Shown here one piece after another: positions 1-6,712 of a DNA stretch of 12,435 nucleotides. The DNA lies in the NCBI GenBank assembly GCA_002441055.1, contig DJWR01000126.1, positions 1 to 12,435 of the forward strand, read 5' to 3'. Below the pieces are notes generated by a model that had not been told where the DNA came from, did no database searches, and saw only the letters and a list, made by a program, of their open reading frames with translations. The DNA comes from Caulobacteraceae bacterium UBA6225. Lineage in GTDB: Bacteria > Pseudomonadota > Alphaproteobacteria > Caulobacterales > Caulobacteraceae. The stretch's first letter is position 1. Each line of letters starts with the position of its first letter. The translations under genes were made by a program, and so were the position numbers.

Positions 1-814
1 CCTCGTCGTCCACCACCCCGCAGCGGTCGCCGTCGCCGTCGAAACCCAGCGCGCAGTCGGCGCCGTACTGCCGCACGGCCGCGGCCATCTCGTGCAGCAT
101 TTCCTGGTCTTCCGGGTTCGGATTGTAGCGCGGGAAGGTCCAGTCCAGGTCGCAGTCCATCTCATAGACCACGGCCACCCCCATCTTGCGCAGGGCCTCG
201 GCGGCAAACGCGCCGGCCGTGCCGTTGCCGCAGGCGCAGACAACCTTCAGCGGCCGCTTCAGGCTGACCCCCGCGGCCACGTCGGCGACATAGCGTTCAG
301 CCACGCCGGAAACGTGGGTCAGACTGCCCCCCGGACGCAGCTCCCAGCCGCCCGAAAGGACGATCTCCTTCAGGCGGCCCATCTCGTCGGGACCAAAGGT
401 CAGGGGCCGCTGGGCCCCCATCTTCACCCCGGTCCAGCCGTTTTCGTTGTGGCTGGCGGTGACCATGGCCACGCAAGGCGCGTCCAGGTCGAACTGGGCG
501 AAATAGGCGATGGGCGAGAGCGCCAGGCCGATGTCCAGCACCTCACAGCCGGCCTGGATGAGGCCCAGCGTCAGGGCCTGCTTGATCGACAGCGAATAGG
601 AGCGGAAGTCATGGCCTACGACGATGCGCGTCTGGCCCATCTGTTGGATCAGGGTTCCCAGACCCATGCCCAGCGCCTCAACACCCAGCAGATTGATGTC
701 GGGGCCAAACAACCACCGCGCATCATATTCCCGGAAGCCCGTGGCCTTCACCAGCGGCTGGTTCTCATAGGCAAGTGTATTGGGGACGAGATCGGCGCTG
801 GGGGCGAGAAGCAT
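1..814 (-). CDS. Phosphomannomutase/phosphoglucomutase, N-terminal part (runs off window)
   Basis: An alpha-D-phosphohexomutase that should interconvert mannose or glucose 6- and 1-phosphates in the cytoplasm, feeding GDP-mannose and UDP-glucose type precursors for surface polysaccharide. The 271 residues visible hold the family marks in order: FREYDAR near residues 27-33, the catalytic phosphoserine loop TASHN (Ser121) and the metal loop DGDGDR (residues 259-264). The family is usually about 460-500 residues, so the substrate-specificity and C-terminal domains lie beyond position 1. The ATG at 814-812 is chosen because GGAG sits 5 nt upstream. It follows kdsD on the same strand after 94 nt. 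I see no terminator or convincing promoter in that gap, so read-through from kdsD is likely but not shown. AlgC/ManB-like is the best description. Mannose versus glucose preference cannot be told from this part. Confidence 0.93.
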   Translation of the reverse strand, partial: MLLAPSADLVPNTLAYENQPLVKATGFREYDARWLFGPDINLLGVEALGMGLGTLIQQMGQTRIVVGHDFRSYSLSIKQALTLGLIQAGCEVLDIGLALSPIAYFAQFDLDAPCVAMVTASHNENGWTGVKMGAQRPLTFGPDEMGRLKEIVLSGGWELRPGGSLTHVSGVAERYVADVAAGVSLKRPLKVVCACGNGTAGAFAAEALRKMGVAVVYEMDCDLDWTFPRYNPNPEDQEMLHEMAAAVRQYGADCALGFDGDGDRCGVVDDE

Positions 815-908
815 CTGGACTCCGCAGGTGGGTGGTCGACAGCTCGAATATGGGGCCGGCCGACAGGTCAGCCTAAAGCTGAGCCGTATCGTGGGTTCGC
901 GACGGTTG

Positions 909-1877
909 CTACATCACGCCTGCCCGAAGCAGGTCATGCACATGCAGTATGCCCACCGGACGGTCGTTCTCCACAACGAACAGCACGGTGACCGAAGGGG
1001 CGGGATCGCTCATCAGGGCCAGGGCTTCGGAGGCCATCATGGCGGGCGGCGCGGTCTTCTTGGGGCCGGGCGTCATCACCTGGGCCGCCGTCTGGCCAAG
1101 CAGGCCTTCGATGTGGCGACGCAGATCGCCATCAGTGATCGCGCCCACCAGCCGGCCCGCATCATCGGTGACGCCCACAATGCCCCACCGCTTCTCGGTC
1201 ATCACCAGCAGGGCCTCGGGCATCGGCGTGTTGTGGGGCACCAGGGGCAGTTCGTCCGCCCCATGCATCAGGTCGCCCACCGTGCGCAGCATGGCGCCCA
1301 GCTTGCCGCCGGGGTGGAAGGTCTTGAAGTCCTTGGCCGTAAAGCCCCGCCGCTCCAGCAAGGCGACGGCCAGGGCGTCGCCGAGTGCGATCTGCAGGGT
1401 GGTGGAGGTGGTGGGCGCGCTGACTTCCGCCGTGGCTTCGGGGGCGTCGGCCAGACGCAGGACCACATCGGCGGCCTGGCCCAGGGCGCTGCCGGGCGCC
1501 GCCGTCAGGGCGATCAGCGGAATCTTGAACCGCTTGGCATAGGCCAGGACGTCGGACAGCTCGCGCACTTCTCCGGACTTGGACAGCGCCAGAACCGCGT
1601 CCTCCTGACCGATCATGCCCAGGTCCCCGTGGCTGGCTTCCGAGGCGTGGACAAAGAAGGCGGCCGTCCCGGTGGAGGCGAAGGTGGCGGCGATCTTGCG
1701 CGCCACATGGCCAGACTTGCCGATGCCGGTGCAGGCGATCCGACCCTTGGCGGCGTAGAGAATATCCACCGCCCGCACGAAGGCGTCGTCCAGGCCCTCG
1801 GCCTGCAGGGTCAGGGCGGCCGACTCCGCGGCCAGCACCCGGCGGCCCACGGCGACGGCGTCGAATTCACCGGTCAT
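909..1877 (-). CDS. kdsD: Arabinose-5-phosphate isomerase KdsD (KpsF/GutQ family)
   Basis: Converts ribulose 5-phosphate to arabinose 5-phosphate, the first committed step to Kdo, the inner sugar of lipopolysaccharide. At 322 residues it has the family length. A sugar-isomerase (SIS) domain spans about 35-180, with TGIGKSG (residues 50-56), LSKSGE (98-103) and the family signature HPGGKLGA (188-195), whose His is an active-site residue in characterised homologues. Two CBS domains follow (about 205-322), with the VMTP boundary at 267-270. The start ATG at 1877-1875 overlaps the stop of the 81-codon gene upstream (ATGA, 4 nt), so translation is probably coupled. Downstream is a phosphohexomutase, giving an envelope-sugar cluster. 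The CBS pair may sense a nucleotide, but that is inference. Confidence 0.95.
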   Translation of the reverse strand: MTGEFDAVAVGRRVLAAESAALTLQAEGLDDAFVRAVDILYAAKGRIACTGIGKSGHVARKIAATFASTGTAAFFVHASEASHGDLGMIGQEDAVLALSKSGEVRELSDVLAYAKRFKIPLIALTAAPGSALGQAADVVLRLADAPEATAEVSAPTTSTTLQIALGDALAVALLERRGFTAKDFKTFHPGGKLGAMLRTVGDLMHGADELPLVPHNTPMPEALLVMTEKRWGIVGVTDDAGRLVGAITDGDLRRHIEGLLGQTAAQVMTPGPKKTAPPAMMASEALALMSDPAPSVTVLFVVENDRPVGILHVHDLLRAGVM

Positions 1878-2119
1878 GGCTGGGACGCCATGGCTTCGGC
1901 CTGCATGCCGCGCATGGTCTCTCGGGCCTGGTTGATGCGTCGCTGTGAGGCTTCGGCCTGCCGCTTCATGGCCGCCTGCATCTCCGGCGTCTGCTGGATG
2001 GGCGTGTGGCCGAAGGGCCCAGGCGAGCGCGCGCCGATGCCCTGGGGCCAGACCAGGGCCAGGGCGATGACCATCGCCGCGGCCAGGGCCATCAGCGGAA
2101 AGAAAAATCGATCAAGCAT
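1874..2119 (-). CDS. Small single-pass membrane protein, unknown function
   Basis: An 81-residue protein I do not recognise. Residues 6-25 form one strongly hydrophobic segment (FFFPLM followed by Ala/Val/Leu-rich sequence), suited to a membrane anchor or uncleaved signal. Residues 45-77 are charged and rich in Gln, Glu, Ala, Met and Arg, and look helical, perhaps a short coiled coil. There is no lipobox and no Cys. It is credible as a gene because its stop overlaps the kdsD start by 4 nt, because it fills the space to the divergent gpmA promoter region, and because a perfect GCTANAWC box lies 8 nt before its ATG. No Shine-Dalgarno sequence is visible. It is not LptC, which sits near kdsD in enterobacteria but is much longer. 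A role in the envelope is a guess from context only. Confidence 0.72.
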   Translation of the reverse strand: MLDRFFFPLMALAAAMVIALALVWPQGIGARSPGPFGHTPIQQTPEMQAAMKRQAEASQRRINQARETMRGMQAEAMASQP

Positions 2120-2138
2120 TGCGGCTCGATATAGCCGC
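2120..2138 (-). promoter_or_regulatory. Candidate promoter -10 box and palindrome for the 81-residue protein/kdsD operon
   Basis: On the minus strand GCTATATC (2135-2128) matches the Caulobacter housekeeping -10 consensus GCTANAWC at every position. Only 8 nt separate it from the ATG at 2119, so transcription would start at or next to the start codon, consistent with the missing ribosome site. A good -35 is not seen at the usual 10-14 nt spacing. The box lies in an inverted repeat (GCGGCT, 6-nt spacer, AGCCGC; 2121-2138), which could be an operator or chance. Confidence 0.45.
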
Positions 2139-2178
2139 TCCTGGCCCGCTCGGCCACGCCCAAGGCCGCCATCACGCC

Positions 2179-2207
2179 TTGACTGGACCTGGGGGGCGTC
2201 CTAGCCG
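2179..2207 (+). promoter_or_regulatory. gpmA: Weak candidate promoter of gpmA
   Basis: TTGACTG at 2179-2185 agrees with the Caulobacter -35 consensus TTGACGS except at one base. Fourteen nt further, CCTAGCCG is a poor -10 that keeps only the CTA core. It lies in the 120-nt gap shared with the divergent kdsD operon, at the distance expected for a leader ending at the AGGAG ribosome site (2228-2232). Confidence 0.3.
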
Positions 2208-2239
2208 GACGGGCGACCCCGACGCCCAGGAGATGCCCC

Positions 2240-2953
2240 ATGCCGACCCTTGTCCTGCTTCGCCACGGCCAGAGCCGCTGGAACCTGGAAAACCGCTTCA
2301 CCGGCTGGGTCGATGTCGACCTGACCGCTGAGGGCGAGGCCCAGGCGACCAAGGGCGGGGAGCTGATCAAGGCCGAGGGCGTCCAGATCGACCGGGTCTT
2401 CACCTCAGTTCTCACCCGGGCCATCCGGACCAGCTGGCTGGCGCTCGCCGCCGCCGGCCAGGCCTTCGTTCCAGAGGTCAAGGACTGGCGGCTGAACGAA
2501 CGTCACTATGGCGGCCTGACCGGGCTCAACAAGGCCGAAACCGCCCAGAAGCACGGGGAGGAGCAGGTGAAGGTCTGGCGCCGGTCCTATGACGTGCCGC
2601 CGCCGCCGCTCAGCCATGACAGCGAGTTCGATTTCGCTGGCGACCGCCGCTACGCCGGCGCGGTTCTGCCGGACACCGAAAGCCTCAAGACCACCCTTGA
2701 TCGGGTTCAGCCCTACTGGGAGGGCGAGATCGCCCCGCGGCTGAAGGCGGGCGAAACCCTGCTGGTGGCCGCCCACGGCAATTCCCTGCGGGCCATCGTC
2801 AAGCTGTTGTTCCAGCTCAGCGATGAGGCGATCATCGACGTGGAAATTCCCACCGGCAACCCCCTGCTGATCCAGCTGTCCGACAGCCTCGCGCCAGTGT
2901 CCGCCCGCTACCTGGACGGGGACCGCGCCCAGCCCCTGCCGCAGGTTCCGTGA
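2240..2953 (+). CDS. gpmA: 2,3-bisphosphoglycerate-dependent phosphoglycerate mutase
   Basis: Interconverts 3- and 2-phosphoglycerate in glycolysis and gluconeogenesis through a phosphohistidine intermediate. The 237 residues match the family length. LLRHGQS at 6-12 carries the phospho-accepting His9, and Arg60 with the ERHYG motif (Glu87, Arg88, His89, Tyr90) and AAHGNS (His179) complete the active site of the histidine phosphatase fold. FTGWVDVDLT at 20-29 is typical of GpmA rather than of shorter phosphatase relatives. The start is set by AGGAG at 2228-2232, 7 nt before the ATG; an earlier ATG at 2233 is out of frame. Its last bases overlap the GTG of the downstream deaminase (GTGA), implying a two-gene transcript. 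Confidence 0.96.
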   Translation: MPTLVLLRHGQSRWNLENRFTGWVDVDLTAEGEAQATKGGELIKAEGVQIDRVFTSVLTRAIRTSWLALAAAGQAFVPEVKDWRLNERHYGGLTGLNKAETAQKHGEEQVKVWRRSYDVPPPPLSHDSEFDFAGDRRYAGAVLPDTESLKTTLDRVQPYWEGEIAPRLKAGETLLVAAHGNSLRAIVKLLFQLSDEAIIDVEIPTGNPLLIQLSDSLAPVSARYLDGDRAQPLPQVP

Positions 2954-3408
2954 CCGACGAGGCCGATCAGGCCCACATGCGTCGGGCGATCGCCCTGGCG
3001 CGCCCAAACCTGGGTCAGACCGCGGAAAATCCCTCTGTGGGCTGCGTCATTGTCCGGGATGGGCTCGTGGTCGGCGAGGGCGCCACCGGGATCGGCGGCC
3101 GCCCCCATGCCGAGGAGATCGCCCTTCAGGCGGCCGGCGCCGCCGCCCGCGGGGCGGTGGCCTATGTGACCCTCGAGCCCTGCGGCGCGCGCTCGTCGGG
3201 CGCGACCTCCTGCGCCCGACGTCTGGTCGAGGCTGGCGTCACCGAGGTGGTCGTGGCCTGTGGCGACCCCTCGCCCTATGCCGACGGCCAGGGCCTGGCC
3301 CAGCTGTCCGCCGCTGGCCTGGATGTCCGCCTTGGATACCTGGCCGAAGAGGCCTTGGTCCTCTACCGGAACTATACGCCGCCCTCGATGGGCCCCGCCG
3401 GGGAATAA
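2950..3408 (+). CDS. Stand-alone RibD-like cytidine/deoxycytidylate-type deaminase
   Basis: A 152-residue zinc-dependent deaminase domain resembling the N-terminal half of RibD, which deaminates a pyrimidine intermediate of riboflavin synthesis. Visible marks are NPSVGCVIV (27-35), the zinc/proton-shuttle motif HAE (53-55), EPC with Cys78 and a second Cys at 88, and a RibD-like tail in which DPSPYADGQGL resembles the DPNP...GRGI segment. It ends just where the reductase domain of RibD would begin, so it is one complete domain and not visibly a frameshift product. The Cys pair is separated by nine residues and the usual substrate loop SHHGRTPPC is replaced by GARSSGATSC, so the substrate may differ. 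The GTG start overlaps the gpmA stop (GTGA), indicating translational coupling. A full RibD elsewhere in the genome would support an accessory role. Confidence 0.82.
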   Translation: MTDEADQAHMRRAIALARPNLGQTAENPSVGCVIVRDGLVVGEGATGIGGRPHAEEIALQAAGAAARGAVAYVTLEPCGARSSGATSCARRLVEAGVTEVVVACGDPSPYADGQGLAQLSAAGLDVRLGYLAEEALVLYRNYTPPSMGPAGE

Positions 3409-3473
3409 CTGTCGGAAGGGCCTCGTTAATCTTGCGGCGTTAGCGTGAGGCGTCCCTCTCGCAATGGCGCCTG

Positions 3474-4736
3474 ATGCTGTCCCCCCGTCCCGCCTCGATC
3501 CCCGAACTCCGGCGCCTCACCCAGGCCGAGGTCGATGCGGTATGCGCCCGGCACGATCGCCTGTGGACCTCCCGCCCCGGGGGCGCCCGGGCGGTCTTCG
3601 CCTGGAAAGACCTCACCGGCCTTGACCTGCGGGGACGAAATCTGTCGGACGCCGACTTCACCGGCGCCTGCCTGAACGATTGCCAGTTGCAGGGCGTCAA
3701 GCTGGACAACGCCAATCTGTTCGGCTGCGACCTCCAGAACGCCGATCTCACCGAAGCGTCCCTGCGCCGGGCCGATCTGCGCGGCGCCTGCCTGCGCGGC
3801 GCAAATCTCACTGCCGCCGATCTATTCGAGGCCGACCTGCGCGAAGGCTCCATCGCCGCGGCCGACCGGGACAAGGGCCTGAGAATTCTCGAGCACCTCG
3901 CCCGTCCAGGCGAAGTCCAGGGCGCGGTCCTGGCCGGCGCCAATCTGGAGCGCTCGCGCCTGTCGGGCGTGATGGCCGCCCGGGCTGACTTCTCCGACGC
4001 CATCCTCAAGGACGCCAAGCTCGTCCGGGCCAACCTGAAACAGGCCAACATGTCCGGCGCCAACATGCAGGGCGCCGACCTCTCCGGCGCTGACCTCGCC
4101 GGCGCCGACCTGCGCGACGCCATCCTGGTGGGCGCCAAGACCTATTCTTGGAATGTCAGCAAGGCTGAGATGGAGGGGGTCCTCACCGATGCGCCTTCTG
4201 GCCTCGCCGTCTCCGACCTGCCCTACAAGACCATGATCCGCGAACACGCCCGCTGGTGCGAGACCGGCGGCGGGGAGGGTAGTCCCTCGGTGTTCGACGG
4301 CGCCGATCTGCGGGCCCTGGAGACCATCCGCGGCTTCAATCTGACGGCCCTGTCGGCCAAGGGCGCGGTGTTCTACGGCCTCGACATGGAGGGGGTTCAG
4401 CTCCAGGGCGCCCAGCTCGACGGCGCCGATCTCCGAGCCTGCAATCTTCGCCGGGCCGACCTGCGCGGCGCCCGGCTGATCAACGCCAAGCTCTCTGGGG
4501 CCGACTTGCGCGACGCCCAGATGGGCCCCCTGCTGATTGGCTCCAACCGGCTGCTGCCCTGCAACATGACGGGCGCCAAGCTGAAGAATACTGACTGCGC
4601 GCGGGCCGACCTGCGCCAGGCGATCCTCCAGGACGCTGACCTGTCGCGGGCCAACTTCACGGGCGCTCAGCTGAAACAGGTCAATATCACCGGCGCCCGT
4701 CGCGGCGGGGCCCGCGGCCTGTCCGAGGTGATTTAA
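3474..4736 (+). CDS. Pentapeptide-repeat protein, first of a tandem pair
   Basis: A 420-residue protein built largely of A(D/N)LXX pentapeptide repeats, which fold as a right-handed quadrilateral beta-helix. There are three repeat blocks, about 46-125, 148-222 and 272-408, with irregular inserts at about 126-147 and 223-271. A short cap motif occurs twice: H..LW...PGG..A.F...DL at 27-47 and H..WCETGGGEG....FDGADL at 258-279. Similar H..W..GG motifs precede the repeats in many family members. No signal peptide or membrane segment is seen, so it is probably cytoplasmic. Only the ATG at 3474 fits, because an in-frame TAG lies at 3441 and no other ATG, GTG or TTG intervenes; no ribosome site is evident. 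Function is unknown. Some relatives mimic DNA and protect gyrase, but this protein lacks the compact single-helix form of Qnr. Confidence 0.9.
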   Translation: MLSPRPASIPELRRLTQAEVDAVCARHDRLWTSRPGGARAVFAWKDLTGLDLRGRNLSDADFTGACLNDCQLQGVKLDNANLFGCDLQNADLTEASLRRADLRGACLRGANLTAADLFEADLREGSIAAADRDKGLRILEHLARPGEVQGAVLAGANLERSRLSGVMAARADFSDAILKDAKLVRANLKQANMSGANMQGADLSGADLAGADLRDAILVGAKTYSWNVSKAEMEGVLTDAPSGLAVSDLPYKTMIREHARWCETGGGEGSPSVFDGADLRALETIRGFNLTALSAKGAVFYGLDMEGVQLQGAQLDGADLRACNLRRADLRGARLINAKLSGADLRDAQMGPLLIGSNRLLPCNMTGAKLKNTDCARADLRQAILQDADLSRANFTGAQLKQVNITGARRGGARGLSEVI

Positions 4737-6060
4737 ATATCGTCGGTCTTTTAACCCTTGAGTCTCTGTTCTGCGTCTAAGAGTCGCGGGTCGCCGAACA
4801 GTCAGGAGCAGCCCCGTGTCAGCCGCCATCGCTCTTTCCGGCCGTCGCAAGCTGTCGTGCGGCGAGATCGAGATGATCCTCGCCGCCCATGAGCGCTTCA
4901 TCAGCGGGCGCCCGGGGGGCAAGTTGGCGGCGATGCGGTTCATCGACTTCACTGGAGTGAACCTGGCGGGCCGCAACCTGCAGGACGCCGATCTTTCCTC
5001 TTCCATCTTCGATAGCGCCATCCTCGTGGGCGCCGATCTGTCGCGGGCCAACCTGTTTGGTTGCGATCTGCGCAAGGCCGATCTTCGCCGCGCCAATCTC
5101 ACCCGCGCTGATCTGCGCGGCGCGTGTCTGCGCGGGGCCGACCTCAGCGAGGCCGACCTGACCCAGGCTGATTTCCGGGTCGGACAGGTCGCCATGCCGC
5201 ACCCGTCCAAGGGGCTCACTTCCCTGACGCACCATCAGCGGAACGGCGAACTCGATTACGCCAATCTCAATGGCGCCAACCTGGACGGCTCCCAGCTGGA
5301 GGACGTCTCGGCCTTCGCCACCGACTTCACCGACTGTTCCATGCGCGGCGCAAAGCTCAACCGCGCCAACCTCAAGGACGCCAATCTGGAAGGCGCCATC
5401 ATGGACTGGGCCGATGTGGCCGGCGCCAATCTGGAGGGCGCGCGTCTGGTGGATGCGGTCCTGACGGGGGTGGAGATCCGTAGCGCGCGGATATCAGGCG
5501 CCAATATGGATGGCTGTCTCTCAGCCCCGACCCAGGAAGCCATGGATATGGCTGACGCCCTGCACAGGGACGCCCTGGGCAACCAGGCCTGGTGCAAGAC
5601 GGGCGGCAAGGAGGGCAAGCCCGCCAATTTCGACGGCCTCGACCTGCGTCCCCTTGATCAACGGCTTCGCGGCCTCAGGCTCTCTGTGATGAGCGCCCGC
5701 GGCGCAATTCTGGTGGGCATGGACCTGGCCGGTGTCCATCTTCAGGGCGCCAATCTCGAAGGCGCCGACATGCGCGGCATCTGTCTGCGGGGCGCTGATC
5801 TGCGGGGCGCGAAGCTCGCCGGCGCCAAACTGACCAAGGCCGACCTTCGTGAGGCCATCCTGGGGCCGCTGCCGCTCAGCGCCGACCGGATCACTCGCGG
5901 TGACCTGCATCGCGCCAAGCTGCGCTATGTGAAGGCGCAAGGGGCTGACCTCACCGGCGCCATTCTGGACGAAGCCGACGTGCGCGGCTGCAATTTCGCC
6001 GGCGCCATGATGCGTGGCGCAAGCCTGCGGGGGGCCGACATGTCCCTGGCGCTGGGTCTC
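3606..6060 (+). repeat. Degenerate 15-nt coding repeats across two duplicated genes
   Basis: Both pentapeptide genes are made of imperfect 15-nt units of the type GGCGCCGAYCTGNNN encoding A(D/N)LXX. The two genes are colinear, have identical codon counts, and share diagnostic stretches such as ANLFGCDL and RADLRGACLRGA at matching positions, showing gene duplication on top of the unit repeats. The periodic sequence also creates long open frames on the opposite strand that are not genes. Confidence 0.8.
4758..4783 (+). promoter_or_regulatory. Candidate promoter of the second pentapeptide-repeat gene
   Basis: TTGAGTC (4758-4764), an 11-nt spacer, then TCTAAGAG (4776-4783) resemble the Caulobacter TTGACGS/GCTANAWC pair with acceptable spacing. 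The site lies in the 79-nt gap between the two pentapeptide genes. It would give a leader of about 25 nt carrying the AGGAG ribosome site at 4804-4808. If real, the second gene can be expressed independently of the first. Confidence 0.4.
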
Positions 6061-6078
6061 GAACCTCTCGGAAGCTGA
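4816..6078 (+). CDS. Pentapeptide-repeat protein, second of a tandem pair
   Basis: Paralogue of the preceding gene with the same length (420 residues) and the same plan: cap H..F..GRPGG at 25-35, repeat block about 44-123, insert with KGL..L....NGE, block about 148-232, second cap QAWCKTGGKEG..ANFDGLDL at 257-277, and a last block to about 410. The alignment with the first protein is end to end, apart from the irregular N-terminal 15 and the linker around 238-256. The GTG at 4816 is chosen for AGGAG 7 nt upstream. No signal or membrane segment is visible. Retention of both caps in both copies suggests the caps matter structurally or for binding. Function is unknown; the pair could form hetero-oligomers, which is inference. 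Confidence 0.9.
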   Translation: MSAAIALSGRRKLSCGEIEMILAAHERFISGRPGGKLAAMRFIDFTGVNLAGRNLQDADLSSSIFDSAILVGADLSRANLFGCDLRKADLRRANLTRADLRGACLRGADLSEADLTQADFRVGQVAMPHPSKGLTSLTHHQRNGELDYANLNGANLDGSQLEDVSAFATDFTDCSMRGAKLNRANLKDANLEGAIMDWADVAGANLEGARLVDAVLTGVEIRSARISGANMDGCLSAPTQEAMDMADALHRDALGNQAWCKTGGKEGKPANFDGLDLRPLDQRLRGLRLSVMSARGAILVGMDLAGVHLQGANLEGADMRGICLRGADLRGAKLAGAKLTKADLREAILGPLPLSADRITRGDLHRAKLRYVKAQGADLTGAILDEADVRGCNFAGAMMRGASLRGADMSLALGLEPLGS

Positions 6079-6090
6079 TCTTCGCCCACG

Positions 6091-6121
6091 AAAAAGGGCG
6101 GCGCGTCGCCGCGTCGCCCTT
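6091..6121 (-). terminator. Intrinsic terminator of the hsp20 gene
   Basis: On the minus strand, arms AAGGGCG and CGCCCTT (6121-6115 and 6100-6094) form a 7-bp stem around a GC-rich loop that can pair further, and the run of five T (6095-6091) follows at once. On the plus strand no T tract follows the stem, so it mainly serves hsp20, although it lies between convergent genes. Confidence 0.75.
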
Positions 6122-6146
6122 CGGCAGTTCAATAGCGCCTCGGATC

Positions 6147-6602
6147 TCAGGCGGCCTGTTCGCCTTCAATCAGGTTGGTGGGGGCGCCGGTGGTGATCTG
6201 GATCCGACGCGGCTTCAGCGCTTCGGGCAGTTCACGGCGCAGCGAGATGGACAGGAGGCCATCGGCCAGGGCCGCCTCACTCACCACCACATAGTCGGCC
6301 AGCTGGAACCGGCGTTCGAAATCGCGCTCGGCCAGGCCGCGATGCAGGAAGCTGCGGGTTTCCTCGTTGGCGGCCTTGCGGCCCTGCACGGTGAGCAGGT
6401 TCTCCTTGACCTCGATGGCCAGTTCGTCGGCCCGGAAGCCGGCGACGGCGATCTCGATCCGGTAGGCGTTCTCGCCGGTGCGCTCGATATTGTAGGGGGG
6501 ATAGCCCGAGGCGGCGTCGGCCGCGGCGGTCTCAAGCAGGCCAGCCAGTCGGTCGAAGCCGACGACGGAGCGGTACAGGGGAGAAAAGTCGAGGGTACGC
6601 AT
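6147..6602 (-). CDS. ibpA: Small heat-shock protein, Hsp20 family, IbpA-like
   Basis: An ATP-independent holdase that binds unfolding cytoplasmic proteins during heat stress and hands them to DnaK/ClpB. The 151-residue product starts with RTLDFSPLYRSVVGFDRL, very close to the N-terminus of enterobacterial IbpA. The alpha-crystallin domain runs from about 34 to 130, with the G-L-L turn of the conserved A...G.L motif at 115-117. The C-terminal IXI motif (IQI, 134-136) used in oligomer assembly follows. The open frame extends further upstream, but ATG 6602 is chosen because the homologous N-terminus begins there and AAGGA lies 10 nt before it. The gene is monocistronic, with its own sigma32-like promoter, thermometer-like leader and terminator. 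Caulobacter species typically carry two Hsp20 proteins of this type. Confidence 0.95.
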   Translation of the reverse strand: MRTLDFSPLYRSVVGFDRLAGLLETAAADAASGYPPYNIERTGENAYRIEIAVAGFRADELAIEVKENLLTVQGRKAANEETRSFLHRGLAERDFERRFQLADYVVVSEAALADGLLSISLRRELPEALKPRRIQITTGAPTNLIEGEQAA

Positions 6603-6706
6603 TTGCGTCACATCCTTCTTGTCTAAGCAAGGTTGCGGTTGTCCACCTGAGGCGAGCCATTGTGGCCTCGCCAGCGATCGGAAGGCCCGGAGATCCAGCG
6701 CCTTCG
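6603..6706 (-). promoter_or_regulatory. ROSE-like RNA thermometer in the hsp20 leader
   Basis: Read 5' to 3' on the minus strand the leader holds three hairpins. The first (6705-6681) has a GAAGGC/GCCTTC stem continued by CTGG/CCGG around a 4-nt loop. The second (6672-6651) has GGCGA/TCGCC extended by GCC/GGC. The third, next to the start codon, pairs TTGCTT (6630-6625) with the ribosome site AAGGA (6617-6613), leaving one G bulged, with a 7-nt loop. The U(U/C)GCU segment opposite AGGA with a bulged G is the hallmark of ROSE thermometers in alphaproteobacterial and enterobacterial hsp20 genes. Pairing was worked out by eye. A competing CTTG/CAAG pairing within the third hairpin is possible. 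Confidence 0.72.
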
Positions 6707-6712
6707 ATTGGA

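Noticed and set aside
845..880. Sigma32-like CCCCATAT on the minus strand upstream of the phosphohexomutase
   Set aside because: No CTTGAA-like -35 is present at the required spacing.
92..2204. Plus-strand open frames opposite the phosphohexomutase and kdsD
   Set aside because: Their translations are His/Gly/Arg-rich and match no family, while the minus strand encodes complete catalytic motifs of two known enzymes.
2128..2481. Minus-strand open frame opposite the gpmA start
   Set aside because: It is antisense to a complete GpmA with its catalytic motifs and has no recognisable content.
3388..3402. CCCC-GCC-GGGG hairpin at the end of the deaminase gene
   Set aside because: The stem is only 4 bp, overlaps coding sequence and has no T tract, so it is not a credible terminator.
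3822..5219. Long open frame (465 codons) and other open frames on the minus strand across the pentapeptide genes
   Set aside because: The 15-nt coding repeat is periodic in threes, so the opposite strand also stays open and gives low-complexity Ala/Gly/Val/Arg-rich translations. The plus-strand frames carry the recognisable A(D/N)LXX repeats.
6538..6660. Out-of-frame upstream ATG at 6660 in the hsp20 leader, preceded by GAGG
   Set aside because: It would give a short overlapping frame of about 40 codons, but the ATG lies in a stable hairpin and nothing supports its translation.
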